Source: CADEED01 sp039930985 (GTDB lineage: Bacteria; Pseudomonadota; Gammaproteobacteria; Steroidobacterales; Steroidobacteraceae). Taken from it: a stretch of 35,040 nt of DNA. Both the position numbers and the translations under genes were made by a program. Position 1 is the stretch's first letter. The number at the start of each line of letters is the position of its first letter. The notes beneath the pieces are model-generated. The model was not told the origin of the DNA. It searched no databases and saw only the letters and a program-made list of their open reading frames with translations. The stretch spans positions 1-35,040 of the forward strand of contig JBDTSV010000138.1 of the NCBI GenBank assembly GCA_039930985.1. Direction: 5' to 3'. Positions 17,548-25,603 of the stretch are shown here, piece after piece.

Positions 17548-20127
17548 TTAGTTGGCCGCCGTGACAGTGGCCTGAGTTCGCATCTTCTGGAACGGCGCGG
17601 ATTCGATGACGCCCATGAGTAACGCCGAGAACTTCCCGTCGTACTTGTCCAGCTGCTCGACGATCCGGTCGATGGTTTCCACGTCGTAATTCTCCGGCCC
17701 GCGGCCCACGGCGTATGTCAGCACCTTGGTTGACAGAGTACGGTAAAAATCCTCGCGGTGGCGAGTGGCCAGAATGTGCTTGAGCTCCCGGATGCCGTCG
17801 AAAGTTTCGCCGGTGATGAGCTTGCCGGGCGCCAGGATGGGCTGCTTGCGTTCGGTTTCGCGCCACATGCCCAGCGCGTTGAAATTCTCGAACGCGAGGC
17901 CAATGGGATCCATGCGGTTGTGGCAGGAGGCGCAGGCGGGGTTTTCGCGATGCTTCTGCAGTGATTCGCGCAGCGTGGGCTCGTGTCCGGCAACCGCGGC
18001 TTCACTGGCTTCGAGCGCCGGCACGTTGGCGGGCGGTGGCGGCGGCGGCGTTCCGAGGAAATTCGCAAGGACAAACAAGCCGCGCTTCACGGGTGAGGTG
18101 CGATCGGGATTGGAGGTGACGATCAGTGCCGTTCCCTGCGTGAGTACGCCACCGCGATTGCTGCCGGCGGGCAGCGTCACCTTGCGTAGATCGGGTCCGA
18201 TCACGTCGGGAATGCCGTAGTGCCTGGCCAGCTGTTCGTTGAGGAAGGTGTAGTTGCTGTCGATGAGTTCCGTCACCGGCCGGTCTTCATTGACGACGTA
18301 CGAGAAATACATCTCGGTTTCACGCTGCATTGCCTTGCGCATGTCGCCATTGAGTTCGATCTTGGGATCGACGACGGCATCGAGTGCTGCCGCCAGCCGT
18401 TTCGCGGAAGCTTCGTCCTGCTTGCGAAACGCCTGCCTCAACAAGCGCAGAGTTTCCTCTTCGCCCGCGTCGCGGATCAGGATTGCGCGCGCATTGGCGG
18501 AAATGCCTTCGAGATCGCGGCCCTCGAGCCATTGCCCGGTGAAGTTGCGCGAAAACGCTCCGCTACGCGGATCATGCAGCATGCGTTGCGCTTGGGCCGC
18601 GAGATTCTTGCGCAGCTCGCCGCGCGTGGCCAAGTCCATGAGCTCCTGATCGGGCATCGTCGACCACAGGAAGTACGACAGCCTTGACGCCAGGGAGAAC
18701 TCGTCGACGTCCGAGATTTGCGTGGCGGGCGAATGCGCCGCGGGTTCTTCGAGTCTGAACAGGAAATGCGGCGATGACAGCACGGCTGCCATGGCTTGCG
18801 CGACACCTTGTTCAAAACGCTTTCCGGGCTGGCGATAGGTGGCTTCGGCGAGCCTGGCCAAACGGTCGGCGGTGTCGTCGGTGAGCGGGCGCCGATACGC
18901 CCTGGCAGCGAAGGCGCCTAACAACTCCCGCGCGTAGGCGAGACGTTCGCCTTTTCCACCGGGTATCGGCCTGGGGAAAAAACGATCGTAATTGGCGGGC
19001 TTCACCCACTGGTCTTTCTCGAGTGGGCCTTCGACGACCAGCGAATCCACGATGAGCCTGGTGGGCTTCGGGCCTTTCTTGTCCTGGCCGCTGGCCTTGC
19101 CATCGCCGAGCGATTGAAACTCGAGAGTGAGCACGTGCTCCGTGGCCTTCGACTGCTGCATCGACTCGAATGTGAAAGATTTTTCGTAGAAGTACGCGAA
19201 CTCCTTGTTCACCACTTCCTTGCCGTCGATCCTGAAGATGAGCCGGCCATGGTCTGGCACGAATACGAAGTCGCCGCGCACATCGATATCCATCGTCACC
19301 TTGTAGGAGCCGTCGGCTGGACTCTTGAGCGTTGCCGTATAGATTTTGGATTCGGTGTACGGAAACTGGATGCTCCCGCTCGCGGGTTTGCCGTCAGCAT
19401 CCTTGAACTCGTTGGCGGGGATCCCGTATTTCGCCACCTGCCGAGGGTTCGTCGGGACAGCGTCGCCGACGATGACCTGCGCGGCTGCCACATACTTCTC
19501 CACCAGCATGGGGGAGATCGACAGAGCGTCGCCGATGTTGTCGAAGCCGTAGCCGGTGTCATCGGGCGGAAATTCCACCTCCGCGTTGAAATCGACGCCG
19601 ACCAGGTCGCGAATGGTATTGCGATATTCCACGCGGTTGAGGCGCCGTACGGTGACGCGGCCCGGATCGGGATTTTTCGGATCGATCCGGAACACGCCGT
19701 ATTTGATCCAGCGCTCGAGCTTTTGCTGATCGGCGGCGGAGAACTTTGGTTTCTGTTCCGCGGGCATGAGGCCGGCGCGCGTATTGTTGAGCACGCGCAG
19801 CCAGAGTTCGGGCTTCAGGATCTGTTCGTCCGTCTCGAGCGCATCAAATGCCACTTTGCCTTTGTCGTAGCCGTCGCCGTGGCATTCGTAGCAGTGCTTT
19901 TCCAGCAGCGGTGATATGACAGCGCGGTATTCGGCGACCACGGGATTTTTGACGTCGGACTCCTTCGCAGCCGCGGACGGGCTGGAAGATGTCGAAAAAA
20001 CCAGCATCGCCACCGCCGCCAGCACGGCGGCGGCGCGCGATGAAAACTTCGAAACGATCACCGGCGGGCGCCCTTCACACGGTTGCGGAAAGGCGCGCAT
20101 TTTGCGGGTTTTCAGCAGGTCAGTCAT
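17548..20127 (-). CDS. DUF1592 family c-type cytochrome-like protein (DUF1587/1595/1592/1588/1585), 859 aa
   Basis: An exported multidomain protein. After a long basic N-terminus and hydrophobic stretch (about 33-52) comes a cytochrome-type segment with CYECH at 79-83. DUF1587 follows (RRLNRVEYRNTIRDLVG...FPPDDTGYGFDNIGDAL), then a beta-sandwich region, DUF1595, DUF1592 (around ASRLSYFLWSTMPDQELMDLA), DUF1588 with a second heme-type motif CASCH at 732-736 (CASCHNRMDPIGLAFENF), and DUF1585 at the end. The family is exported and probably redox-active, with unknown substrate. The ATG at 20127 is preceded by TAGAAA six bases upstream, like other leaderless starts here; a GTG at 20061 is an alternative nearer the signal peptide. 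It is divergent from the cytochrome c' gene. Confidence 0.92.
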   Translation of the reverse strand: MTDLLKTRKMRAFPQPCEGRPPVIVSKFSSRAAAVLAAVAMLVFSTSSSPSAAAKESDVKNPVVAEYRAVISPLLEKHCYECHGDGYDKGKVAFDALETDEQILKPELWLRVLNNTRAGLMPAEQKPKFSAADQQKLERWIKYGVFRIDPKNPDPGRVTVRRLNRVEYRNTIRDLVGVDFNAEVEFPPDDTGYGFDNIGDALSISPMLVEKYVAAAQVIVGDAVPTNPRQVAKYGIPANEFKDADGKPASGSIQFPYTESKIYTATLKSPADGSYKVTMDIDVRGDFVFVPDHGRLIFRIDGKEVVNKEFAYFYEKSFTFESMQQSKATEHVLTLEFQSLGDGKASGQDKKGPKPTRLIVDSLVVEGPLEKDQWVKPANYDRFFPRPIPGGKGERLAYARELLGAFAARAYRRPLTDDTADRLARLAEATYRQPGKRFEQGVAQAMAAVLSSPHFLFRLEEPAAHSPATQISDVDEFSLASRLSYFLWSTMPDQELMDLATRGELRKNLAAQAQRMLHDPRSGAFSRNFTGQWLEGRDLEGISANARAILIRDAGEEETLRLLRQAFRKQDEASAKRLAAALDAVVDPKIELNGDMRKAMQRETEMYFSYVVNEDRPVTELIDSNYTFLNEQLARHYGIPDVIGPDLRKVTLPAGSNRGGVLTQGTALIVTSNPDRTSPVKRGLFVLANFLGTPPPPPPANVPALEASEAAVAGHEPTLRESLQKHRENPACASCHNRMDPIGLAFENFNALGMWRETERKQPILAPGKLITGETFDGIRELKHILATRHREDFYRTLSTKVLTYAVGRGPENYDVETIDRIVEQLDKYDGKFSALLMGVIESAPFQKMRTQATVTAAN

Positions 20128-20133
20128 GGGAGT

Positions 20134-20139
20134 TTTCTA
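20134..20139 (-). promoter_or_regulatory. -10-like hexamer for a leaderless start (DUF1592 gene)
   Basis: TAGAAA on the minus strand, then ACTCCC, then the ATG at 20127. Same six-base spacing as at several other genes in the window. Confidence 0.35.
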
Positions 20140-20202
20140 GGCCAAAGGTCGAAGGCGTGGGCGCGGTTTGCAGGGGTCCACCATTCATGAACAAAGATCG
20201 TT

Positions 20203-20208
20203 TATAAA
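20203..20208 (+). promoter_or_regulatory. -10 box of the cytochrome c'/b561 operon
   Basis: TATAAA stands out in a GC-rich region, 33 bases before the ATG at 20242. No convincing -35 is seen at the normal distance. An 8-base palindrome TTCATGAA lies 14 bases upstream and could be an activator site. Confidence 0.4.
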
Positions 20209-20241
20209 GGCGCCTGCGTCATCCATAGAGGTACGAGCGTC

Positions 20242-20706
20242 ATGCGCGGCAAATTGTTCCTTTCTTCGAGCGTCGCGGTTGCGGCTGCTTCACTGTTTGC
20301 GGTGGCGAATGCCGCCACCCCGGTCGAATTGCAGAAGGTGCGTCACGACCACTACCACGAGCTCGGTGACGCCTTCAAGGAAGTGCGCGACCAGTCGAAA
20401 GCCAGCACCCCCGATTTCGACGCTTTGTTGAAGGCCGCCGAAGTCGTCAACAACGCGTCGATAGATCAGCAGCAATGGTTCCCCAAGGGTACCGGCCCGG
20501 AAGCCGGCAAGACGCGCGCGCTACCAGAAGTCTGGAGCAAGCCCGAAGACTTCACCGCCGCGCAGAAAATGTTTTCCGATCGCGCGCCGAAGTTGTTAGC
20601 GGCGGCAAAGACCAAAGATGTCGCGGCGGTGCAAGCCGCGTTCAAGGAATTGGGCGGTGCCTGCAAGAACTGCCATGACAACTTCCGTTCGCCCGAAGAA
20701 CATTGA
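20242..20706 (+). CDS. Cytochrome c' (class II c-type) like protein
   Basis: The 154-residue precursor has a Sec signal peptide (MRGKLFLSSS..., cleavage after ANA about residue 24) and a four-helix-bundle-like mature part. It ends in the C-terminal heme motif CKNCH (Cys141, Cys144, His145), where class II cytochromes carry it. It would be a periplasmic mono-heme protein for electron transfer or NO/O2 binding. The stop codon overlaps the TTG start of the cytochrome b561 gene, so they form an operon and by inference a membrane-to-periplasm electron path. It is divergent from the DUF1592/DUF1552 pair, which may use the same electrons. Confidence 0.9.
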   Translation: MRGKLFLSSSVAVAAASLFAVANAATPVELQKVRHDHYHELGDAFKEVRDQSKASTPDFDALLKAAEVVNNASIDQQQWFPKGTGPEAGKTRALPEVWSKPEDFTAAQKMFSDRAPKLLAAAKTKDVAAVQAAFKELGGACKNCHDNFRSPEEH

Positions 20707-21380
20707 TCGTCAGTGAGAATGCAACGTCCCAGGCTCGCACGCGAGTCTGGGACGTGCCGGTCCGGCTCGTCCACTGGCTGATGGTCTTGACGGTCGCGGC
20801 GGCCTGGTGGACCGCCGAAACCGGACGCATGGACTGGCACCGGTACTGCGGCTTCACGCTGCTGGCGCTGCTGACCTTCAGGATCTATTGGGGCTTCTTT
20901 GGCAGCTCCACCGCGCGCTTTGCCCGGTTCGTTCGCGGGCCGCGGGCCATCGTCAGCTATCTCAGGGGCACGTGGCCGCAGGTGCCCGGGCACAACCCGC
21001 TCGGCTCATTGAGTGTGATCGCGCTGCTCGCGGGCATGTTGACGCAGGCCGTGCTCGGACTTTTCACGGTGGACGTGGATGGCATCGAATCAGGCCCCCT
21101 ATCTACCTTCGTGAGCTTCGACGCCGGCCGGCTGGCGGCCGGGTGGCATCACCGGCTCTTCGACATGCTGCTGTGGTTGATCGGATTGCACATCGCCGCG
21201 GTGCTGTTCTACGTTTTCATCAGGAAGGATAATCTCATCGGCGCCATGCTCACTGGGAAGAAGGCGTACGACAGCGATCAGCCTCAGGTCACGCAGGCAT
21301 CCGCCGTCCGCTTCATCGTTGGAGTTCTGCTCGCAGGGCTGCTCACCTGGATGGTGAGCCGTGCGTTCCAGTTCGGCTAG
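20703..21380 (+). CDS. Cytochrome b561 family membrane protein
   Basis: An integral membrane di-heme cytochrome of 225 residues (PF01292 type). It opens with RVWDVPVRLVHW, the family start with the first heme histidine, followed by about four or five membrane helices. Further candidate heme histidines are in MDWHRYCG, AAGWHHRLFD and LIGLHIAAV. The segment GHNPLGSLSVIALLAGMLTQAVLGLF is also typical. The frame has no ATG at the front; the best start is TTG at 20703, overlapping the stop of the cytochrome c' gene. It likely passes electrons from the quinone pool or a dehydrogenase to that cytochrome (inference). Confidence 0.9.
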   Translation: MIVSENATSQARTRVWDVPVRLVHWLMVLTVAAAWWTAETGRMDWHRYCGFTLLALLTFRIYWGFFGSSTARFARFVRGPRAIVSYLRGTWPQVPGHNPLGSLSVIALLAGMLTQAVLGLFTVDVDGIESGPLSTFVSFDAGRLAAGWHHRLFDMLLWLIGLHIAAVLFYVFIRKDNLIGAMLTGKKAYDSDQPQVTQASAVRFIVGVLLAGLLTWMVSRAFQFG

Positions 21381-21398
21381 GCCAGTTGAGATGCGGGC

Positions 21399-22070
21399 AT
21401 GAGCACAGCAGCACGCGTGACGATCTACTCTGGCCCGCTCAGCATGTTCGGCGCCAAGGTGCAGATAGCGGCGCTCGAGAAAGAAATCGATTTCGACCTC
21501 GTGATGGTTCCCTACGATTCGAAGGAGGGCTACCAGCCCAAGCACCCCGAGGTGCTGCGCATCAATCCGAAACGCCAGGTCCCCGTGCTCGTGCACGGGG
21601 ACCTGGAGATTTTCGATTCCACGCAGATCTTCGAATACCTGGAAGACCTGAAACCGGATCCCGCGTTGTGGCCCGTGGAACCACCGGCGCGAGCCCGTGC
21701 GCGTGGGCTCGAGCATCAGTCGGACGAAGTGTTTTTCCCGCACATCATCCGGCTCATGAGCCTGCAACAGAGCCTGAATACCGAGCCCGCGATGTCGGCA
21801 ATCGATGCCGCGAATCGCTTCTACTCCGACATGGAGCTGCGGCTCGCATCGGGCGATTGGCTCGCGGGCAGCTATTCGTACGCGGACATCGCCTTTTACA
21901 TGGCGGCCTTGTTTGGCGAGCGGCAGGGTGCACCGCTCGGCGCCGCGACGCCGCGCTTGCTCGCGTGGCGCAATCGCATGACGGAGCGCGCTCCGGTCCG
22001 CACGGTGGTTGCGGCGATGGCAACCTGGCTCAAGGCGGCCGGGCGCCCGGTGCCCGCATTCATGTCCTGA
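21399..22070 (+). CDS. Glutathione S-transferase family protein
   Basis: A 223-residue cytoplasmic protein with the two GST domains. The N-terminal thioredoxin-like domain has VTIYSGPLSMFGAKVQIAALEKEIDF, RQVPVLVHGD (the cis-proline before the glutathione site) and IFDSTQIFEYLED (glutathione carboxylate-binding Ser). The helical C-terminal domain contains GDWLAGSYSYADIAFYMA, the usual N-capping motif. Ser9 or Ser15 is the likely catalytic residue rather than Cys. It follows the cytochrome b561 gene by 18 bases and may be in the same transcript, without obvious functional link. Confidence 0.92.
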   Translation: MSTAARVTIYSGPLSMFGAKVQIAALEKEIDFDLVMVPYDSKEGYQPKHPEVLRINPKRQVPVLVHGDLEIFDSTQIFEYLEDLKPDPALWPVEPPARARARGLEHQSDEVFFPHIIRLMSLQQSLNTEPAMSAIDAANRFYSDMELRLASGDWLAGSYSYADIAFYMAALFGERQGAPLGAATPRLLAWRNRMTERAPVRTVVAAMATWLKAAGRPVPAFMS

Positions 22071-22173
22071 AGTCCCACGTCTGCATGGGAGTCGCTTGTC
22101 GTTGTAGGTAGGCGCCGAGGTCGCGATCTTCCGGGTTTCTGCATTCGAACTAGCTGCCGCCGATGTTGTCAGG

Positions 22174-22212
22174 CGCGTAGTTCATTTGTACTGGCGTCAA
22201 ATGAACTACGCG
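22174..22212. repeat. 15-bp perfect inverted repeat enclosing the LRAT start codon
   Basis: CGCGTAGTTCATTTG (22174-22188) and CAAATGAACTACGCG (22198-22212) are exact reverse complements separated by nine bases. The chosen start ATG (22201-22203) lies inside the right arm. In RNA this would be a stable 15-bp stem that hides the start codon; in DNA it could be an operator. Both arms read ATG-AAC-TAC-GCG on their own strands. Confidence 0.85.
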
Positions 22213-22710
22213 AAGTATTGCGGTCCGCGAAGACTCGTTCACGCTTTGGCCTCGAGTGAGACGCCGCCGCCAGGTGCGCACCTGATCACGCCGTGGCTCG
22301 GCTACACCCATCACGGAATCTACGTGGGCGACGGTCGGGTGGTGCAATACGGTGCGTTGAAATACGACATCATCCGCAAGCCCGTGGAAGAAGTGACGCT
22401 CGAGAGTTTCGCCCAGGGCCGGGCGATATTTGTCGTGCGGCATGCCGAAGCGTGCTTCGACGCCGAGAAGGTTGTCAATCGTGCGCGTTCGCGCCTCGGT
22501 GAAAAGCGTTATCGTCTGCTGACCAACAACTGCGAACACTTCGTTGAATGGTGTCTGCACGATGAGCATCGCAGCTTCGAAGTCGAGACCGCGCTCAATT
22601 TTCCGCGTTGGTTTGGCGAGCGCGTTCTGGCGTCGCTGTTGCGCCTGGTGAGCCGTGAATTTCGCACCAGCGCGCTGGCGCGCGGGCGTGGCGGGCGTAC
22701 GCAGCGATAG
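22201..22710 (+). CDS. LRAT/NlpC-P60 superfamily protein, 169 aa
   Basis: A papain-like (permuted NlpC/P60, LRAT type) protein. It has PPPGAHLITPWLGYTHHGIYVGDGRVVQYG with the catalytic histidine (His37/38) and the LTNNCEHFVEWC motif with the catalytic cysteine Cys111 followed by EHF. Bacterial LRAT-type proteins are thought to be acyltransferases or thiol hydrolases acting on lipids; the substrate is unknown. There is no signal peptide, and the C-terminus is basic. The ATG at 22201 is inside a long inverted repeat and lacks a ribosome binding site; a TTG at 22186 is an alternative start in the left arm. Confidence 0.85.
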   Translation: MNYAKYCGPRRLVHALASSETPPPGAHLITPWLGYTHHGIYVGDGRVVQYGALKYDIIRKPVEEVTLESFAQGRAIFVVRHAEACFDAEKVVNRARSRLGEKRYRLLTNNCEHFVEWCLHDEHRSFEVETALNFPRWFGERVLASLLRLVSREFRTSALARGRGGRTQR

Positions 22711-22718
22711 CACTCTGA

Positions 22719-22755
22719 CCCCTTTTGCTAGGAAATGGGGACTGTCCCCATTTTC
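22719..22755. repeat. REP-like palindromic element, copy 1
   Basis: CCCCTTTTGCTAGG is followed by the hairpin AAATGGGGAC-T-GTCCCCATTT (22733-22753). It begins just after the LRAT stop. The same sequence occurs in inverted orientation at 25423-25460. Such elements resemble REP sequences moved by RAYT-type (Y1) transposases; none is in this window. The hairpin may also end transcription from the LRAT gene. Confidence 0.7.
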
Positions 22756-22765
22756 GGCGTCCGTT

Positions 22766-22771
22766 TATATT
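22766..22771 (+). promoter_or_regulatory. -10-like hexamer for a leaderless start (YdeI-like gene)
   Basis: TATATT followed by seven bases (GGCTGGC) and the ATG at 22779, with no ribosome binding site. It directly follows REP-like copy 1. Confidence 0.4.
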
Positions 22772-22778
22772 GGCTGGC

Positions 22779-23384
22779 ATGGCAGCGGTCATTCCCGACG
22801 CGAAGAGGATCAGGAGTTTCGCGACCGCGAAGGCGTTCGAGACCTGGATGCGCATGCATCACACAAAAACGCCGGAGCTGTGGCTCAAGATTCACAAGAG
22901 GGATTCTGGCCTGCGCTCCGTCACCCACGCGGAGGCGCTGGACGTTGCGCTGTGCTTCGGATGGATCGACGGAATTCGCAAGGCCTTCGACGATCGATCG
23001 TTCCTGCAACGATTCACACCGCGCCGCGCGAAAAGCATCTGGAGCCAGATCAACCGCGATAACGTCGCGCGGTTGAGCAAGGCGCGGCGCATGACGCCGC
23101 ACGGCCAGCGGCAGATAGACACCGCCAAGGCCGAGGGTCGCTGGCACGCCGCCTATGCGCCCATCCGCAGCACTACTCAGGCCAGCATTCCCGCCGATCT
23201 ACGCCAGGCAATCGAGGCCAACCCGCAAGCGCGCAAGAGGTTCAAGACGCTGAAGCGCATGGACCTGTTTGCGCTCGCGTTTCGCACCAACAACCTGAAG
23301 ACCGCGGCGGGGCGTGCCAGGAAAATCGCCGCGCTGGTGGCGATGCTGGCGCGCGGGAAGACCATCGTGCGGAAAAAGACCTGA
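22779..23384 (+). CDS. YdeI/OmpD-associated family protein, 201 aa
   Basis: The product matches the YdeI/OmpD-associated family: the start with FATAKAFETWMRMHH, the motif ELWLKIHKRDSGLRSVTHAEALDVALCFGWIDGIRKAFDD, and RFTPRRAKSIWSQINRDNVARL. A C-terminal YdeI-type helical tail follows, with GRWHAAYAP and a basic end. The family is linked to stress resistance and bacteriocin protection in enterobacteria; its chemistry is unknown. It is cytoplasmic with no signal. The ATG at 22779 is preferred over the frame's upstream ATG at 22725, which lies inside the REP-like element. Confidence 0.9.
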   Translation: MAAVIPDAKRIRSFATAKAFETWMRMHHTKTPELWLKIHKRDSGLRSVTHAEALDVALCFGWIDGIRKAFDDRSFLQRFTPRRAKSIWSQINRDNVARLSKARRMTPHGQRQIDTAKAEGRWHAAYAPIRSTTQASIPADLRQAIEANPQARKRFKTLKRMDLFALAFRTNNLKTAAGRARKIAALVAMLARGKTIVRKKT

Positions 23385-23505
23385 GCCAGCAGATTCGCGT
23401 GCGACTCGAAGTACCCTTGCTTTGAGCCTTCGTGCACGTGGGCAACTCGAACGGCGCGGTCGAAGCGGGTAGGCTCCAGCGAGCGGCAGGAACCCGGGGG
23501 CAGTC

Positions 23506-24636
23506 GTGTCGAGATTCAGCAGGCTTCTCATCGCAACCGCCGCGCTGGCGTTCGCCAGCCACGCCGTGGCGGACACAACGCAGTGGACGGTCAACAAGGC
23601 CAATGCCTGGTACGCGCAGCAGCGGTGGCTCGTCGGCAGCAATTACATTCCCGCCGACGCCATCAACCCGCTGGAGATGTGGCAGGCGGACACTTTCAAC
23701 CCCGCACAGATAGACAAGGAACTTGGCTGGGCCGAGTCCCTCGGCATGAACACCATGCGCGTGTTCCTGCACGACAAGCTGTGGGAACAGGACGCCGCGG
23801 GATTCACCAAGCGCATCGGGGAATTCCTGACGATCGCCGCCAAACACCGGATCAAGCCGCTGCTGGTGTTCTTCGATTCGTGCTGGGATCCGAACCCGTT
23901 GCTCGGGCCCCAGCACCCGCCGATCCCCGGCGTTCACAATTCCGGTTGGGTGCAGAGCCCCGGACGCCAGGCGCTCGCCGACCGCGCTAACTACCCGAAA
24001 CTCAAGCTGTACGTGCAGGGTGTCATTGGCGCGTTCGCGAAGGATGACCGGATTCTCGGATGGGACTTGTGGAATGAGCCCGACAATGGAAAGGCGGGCG
24101 AGGAGTTGGGCCACGTGATCATATTGCTGCCGCAGGTGTTTGCCTGGGCGCGTGCGGCAGATCCTGACCAGCCGCTGACTTCGGGTGTCTGGCACAACGA
24201 CGACTGGTCACCCAGTGCGCAGGTGAACGACGTCGAGAAGGTGCAGCTCGGACAATCCGACATCATCACGTTCCACGTGTATGACTGGCCCGAGATCCTC
24301 GAGCGCCGGATCAGGCAGCTGCAGCCCTATGGCCGGCCCATCATGGTGACCGAGTACCTGGCGCGCGGCGCGGGGTCCACGTTCGACACCTCTTTGCCCA
24401 TCGCCATCCGGTACAAAGTGGGCATGATCAACTGGGGATTCGTGCTCGGGAAAACGCAGACGAACTTTCCGTGGGACTCCTGGCAGAAGCCTTACACGCA
24501 AAACCAGCCTTTGGTGTGGCACCACGATGTCTTGCACGCCGACGGCAAGCCCTATCGGCAGGCGGAAGTCGACCAGATCCGGGCACTCACCCGCGCGGCC
24601 CAGAAAGAATTCGAGAGCAGGCGCAGGAAACATTGA
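23506..24636 (+). CDS. Exported GH5-like glycoside hydrolase, 376 aa
   Basis: A Sec-exported (signal peptide 1-22, cleavage after AVA) TIM-barrel glycosidase. The acid/base glutamate is Glu191 in GWDLWNEPDNG and the likely nucleophile is Glu283 in RPIMVTEYLARG, the two positions expected in clan GH-A (GH5-like) enzymes. The stretch LGMNTMRVFLHD and LLVFFDSCWDPNP fits the barrel strands. The substrate (a beta-glucan, xylan or mannan) cannot be told. The gene starts with GTG at 23506. It stands alone between the YdeI-like gene and folE, not in a polysaccharide cluster. Basic C-terminal end RRRKH. Confidence 0.88.
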   Translation: MSRFSRLLIATAALAFASHAVADTTQWTVNKANAWYAQQRWLVGSNYIPADAINPLEMWQADTFNPAQIDKELGWAESLGMNTMRVFLHDKLWEQDAAGFTKRIGEFLTIAAKHRIKPLLVFFDSCWDPNPLLGPQHPPIPGVHNSGWVQSPGRQALADRANYPKLKLYVQGVIGAFAKDDRILGWDLWNEPDNGKAGEELGHVIILLPQVFAWARAADPDQPLTSGVWHNDDWSPSAQVNDVEKVQLGQSDIITFHVYDWPEILERRIRQLQPYGRPIMVTEYLARGAGSTFDTSLPIAIRYKVGMINWGFVLGKTQTNFPWDSWQKPYTQNQPLVWHHDVLHADGKPYRQAEVDQIRALTRAAQKEFESRRRKH

Positions 24637-24728
24637 GAGAGGCGGGCGGGAACTTTGACCGTCGCCGCGGCATTGACCGGCCACAAACAATTGCGCGTGT
24701 ATGCTGTGTGCACGTCGGACATCGGTGA

Positions 24729-25421
24729 ATGAGCATGACAGAGCCAAATTCCGCCTCGCAACGCATCCGCGAACGCCTCAAGGCGAAGCAACAGCGCTTT
24801 CACGCCAATGACAACATTTCCGCGTTCATCGAGCCTGGTGAACTCGATGAGCTCACGAAGGAAGTTGCCGCGAAGATGTCGGGCGTGCTCGAGAGCCTGG
24901 TCATCGACGTCGAGAACGACCACAACACGCGTGAGACCGCACGGCGCGTCGCCAAGATGTACGTGACCGAAGTGTTCCGTGGCCGATTCGTGCCGATCCC
25001 GCGGATTACCGAATTTCCAAACGCCTCGCATCTGAACGAGCTCATGATCATGGGCCCGGTCACGGTGCGCAGTGCCTGCAGCCATCATCTGTGTCCCATC
25101 ATGGGACGACTGTGGATCGGTGTGATGCCGAACGAGCAGTCGAACCTCATCGGCCTGTCCAAGTATTCGCGGCTCGTCGAATGGATCATGACGCGACCGC
25201 AGATCCAGGAAGAGGCCGTGCTGCAACTGGCCGACATCCTGGTCGAGCGCGTCAATCCCGACGGCCTCGCGGTGGTCATGGAAGCCGATCACTTCTGCAT
25301 GCACTGGCGCGGTGTCAAGGACAACGCGTCGAAGATGACCAACAGCGTGATGCGCGGTGTGTTCCTCAAGGATGGAGCGCTGCGACGGGAGTTCCTCTCG
25401 CTCATCAACCTCAAGACCTGA
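24729..25421 (+). CDS. folE: GTP cyclohydrolase I
   Basis: Converts GTP to 7,8-dihydroneopterin triphosphate, the first step of folate (and tetrahydropterin) synthesis. The 230-residue protein has the zinc ligands in RSACSHHLCPIMG (Cys117, His120) and Cys190 in ADHFCMHWRGVKD, with the substrate-binding SKYSRLVEW and QEEAVLQLADIL segments. It carries an N-terminal extension of some 25 residues. Two ATGs, 24729 and 24735, are possible. A REP-like hairpin begins one base after the stop and may end transcription. Confidence 0.96.
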   Translation: MSMTEPNSASQRIRERLKAKQQRFHANDNISAFIEPGELDELTKEVAAKMSGVLESLVIDVENDHNTRETARRVAKMYVTEVFRGRFVPIPRITEFPNASHLNELMIMGPVTVRSACSHHLCPIMGRLWIGVMPNEQSNLIGLSKYSRLVEWIMTRPQIQEEAVLQLADILVERVNPDGLAVVMEADHFCMHWRGVKDNASKMTNSVMRGVFLKDGALRREFLSLINLKT

Positions 25422-25422
25422 C

Positions 25423-25481
25423 GGAAATGGGGACACTCCCCATTTCCTAGCAAAAGGGGACGCGCCTCCACAGGAATGTCC
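25423..25481. repeat. REP-like palindromic element, copy 2
   Basis: GGAAATGGGGA-CAC-TCCCCATTTCC (25423-25447) is an 11-bp perfect hairpin and continues as CTAGCAAAAGGGG, the reverse complement of copy 1. A second imperfect hairpin, GGAC..CCT..AGG..GTCC at 25458-25481, follows and resembles the element at 27868-27891. It starts directly after the folE stop. Confidence 0.7.
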
Positions 25482-25603
25482 GCACATCTGCTCCGGGCAC
25501 ACATCCGAGCGCCAACCCGTTGCATCCAGCCGCCCACCCGTTGCAACCTCTGACCCGAATCATCCATCTCAGTAACACCTGAGGGAGCCCGGGAGCGCTG
25601 CGA

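Noticed and set aside
22150..22713. 187-codon minus-strand frame over the LRAT gene
   Set aside because: Antisense shadow; LRAT His and Cys motifs are on the plus strand. Its last codons read through the inverted repeat, which is reported separately.
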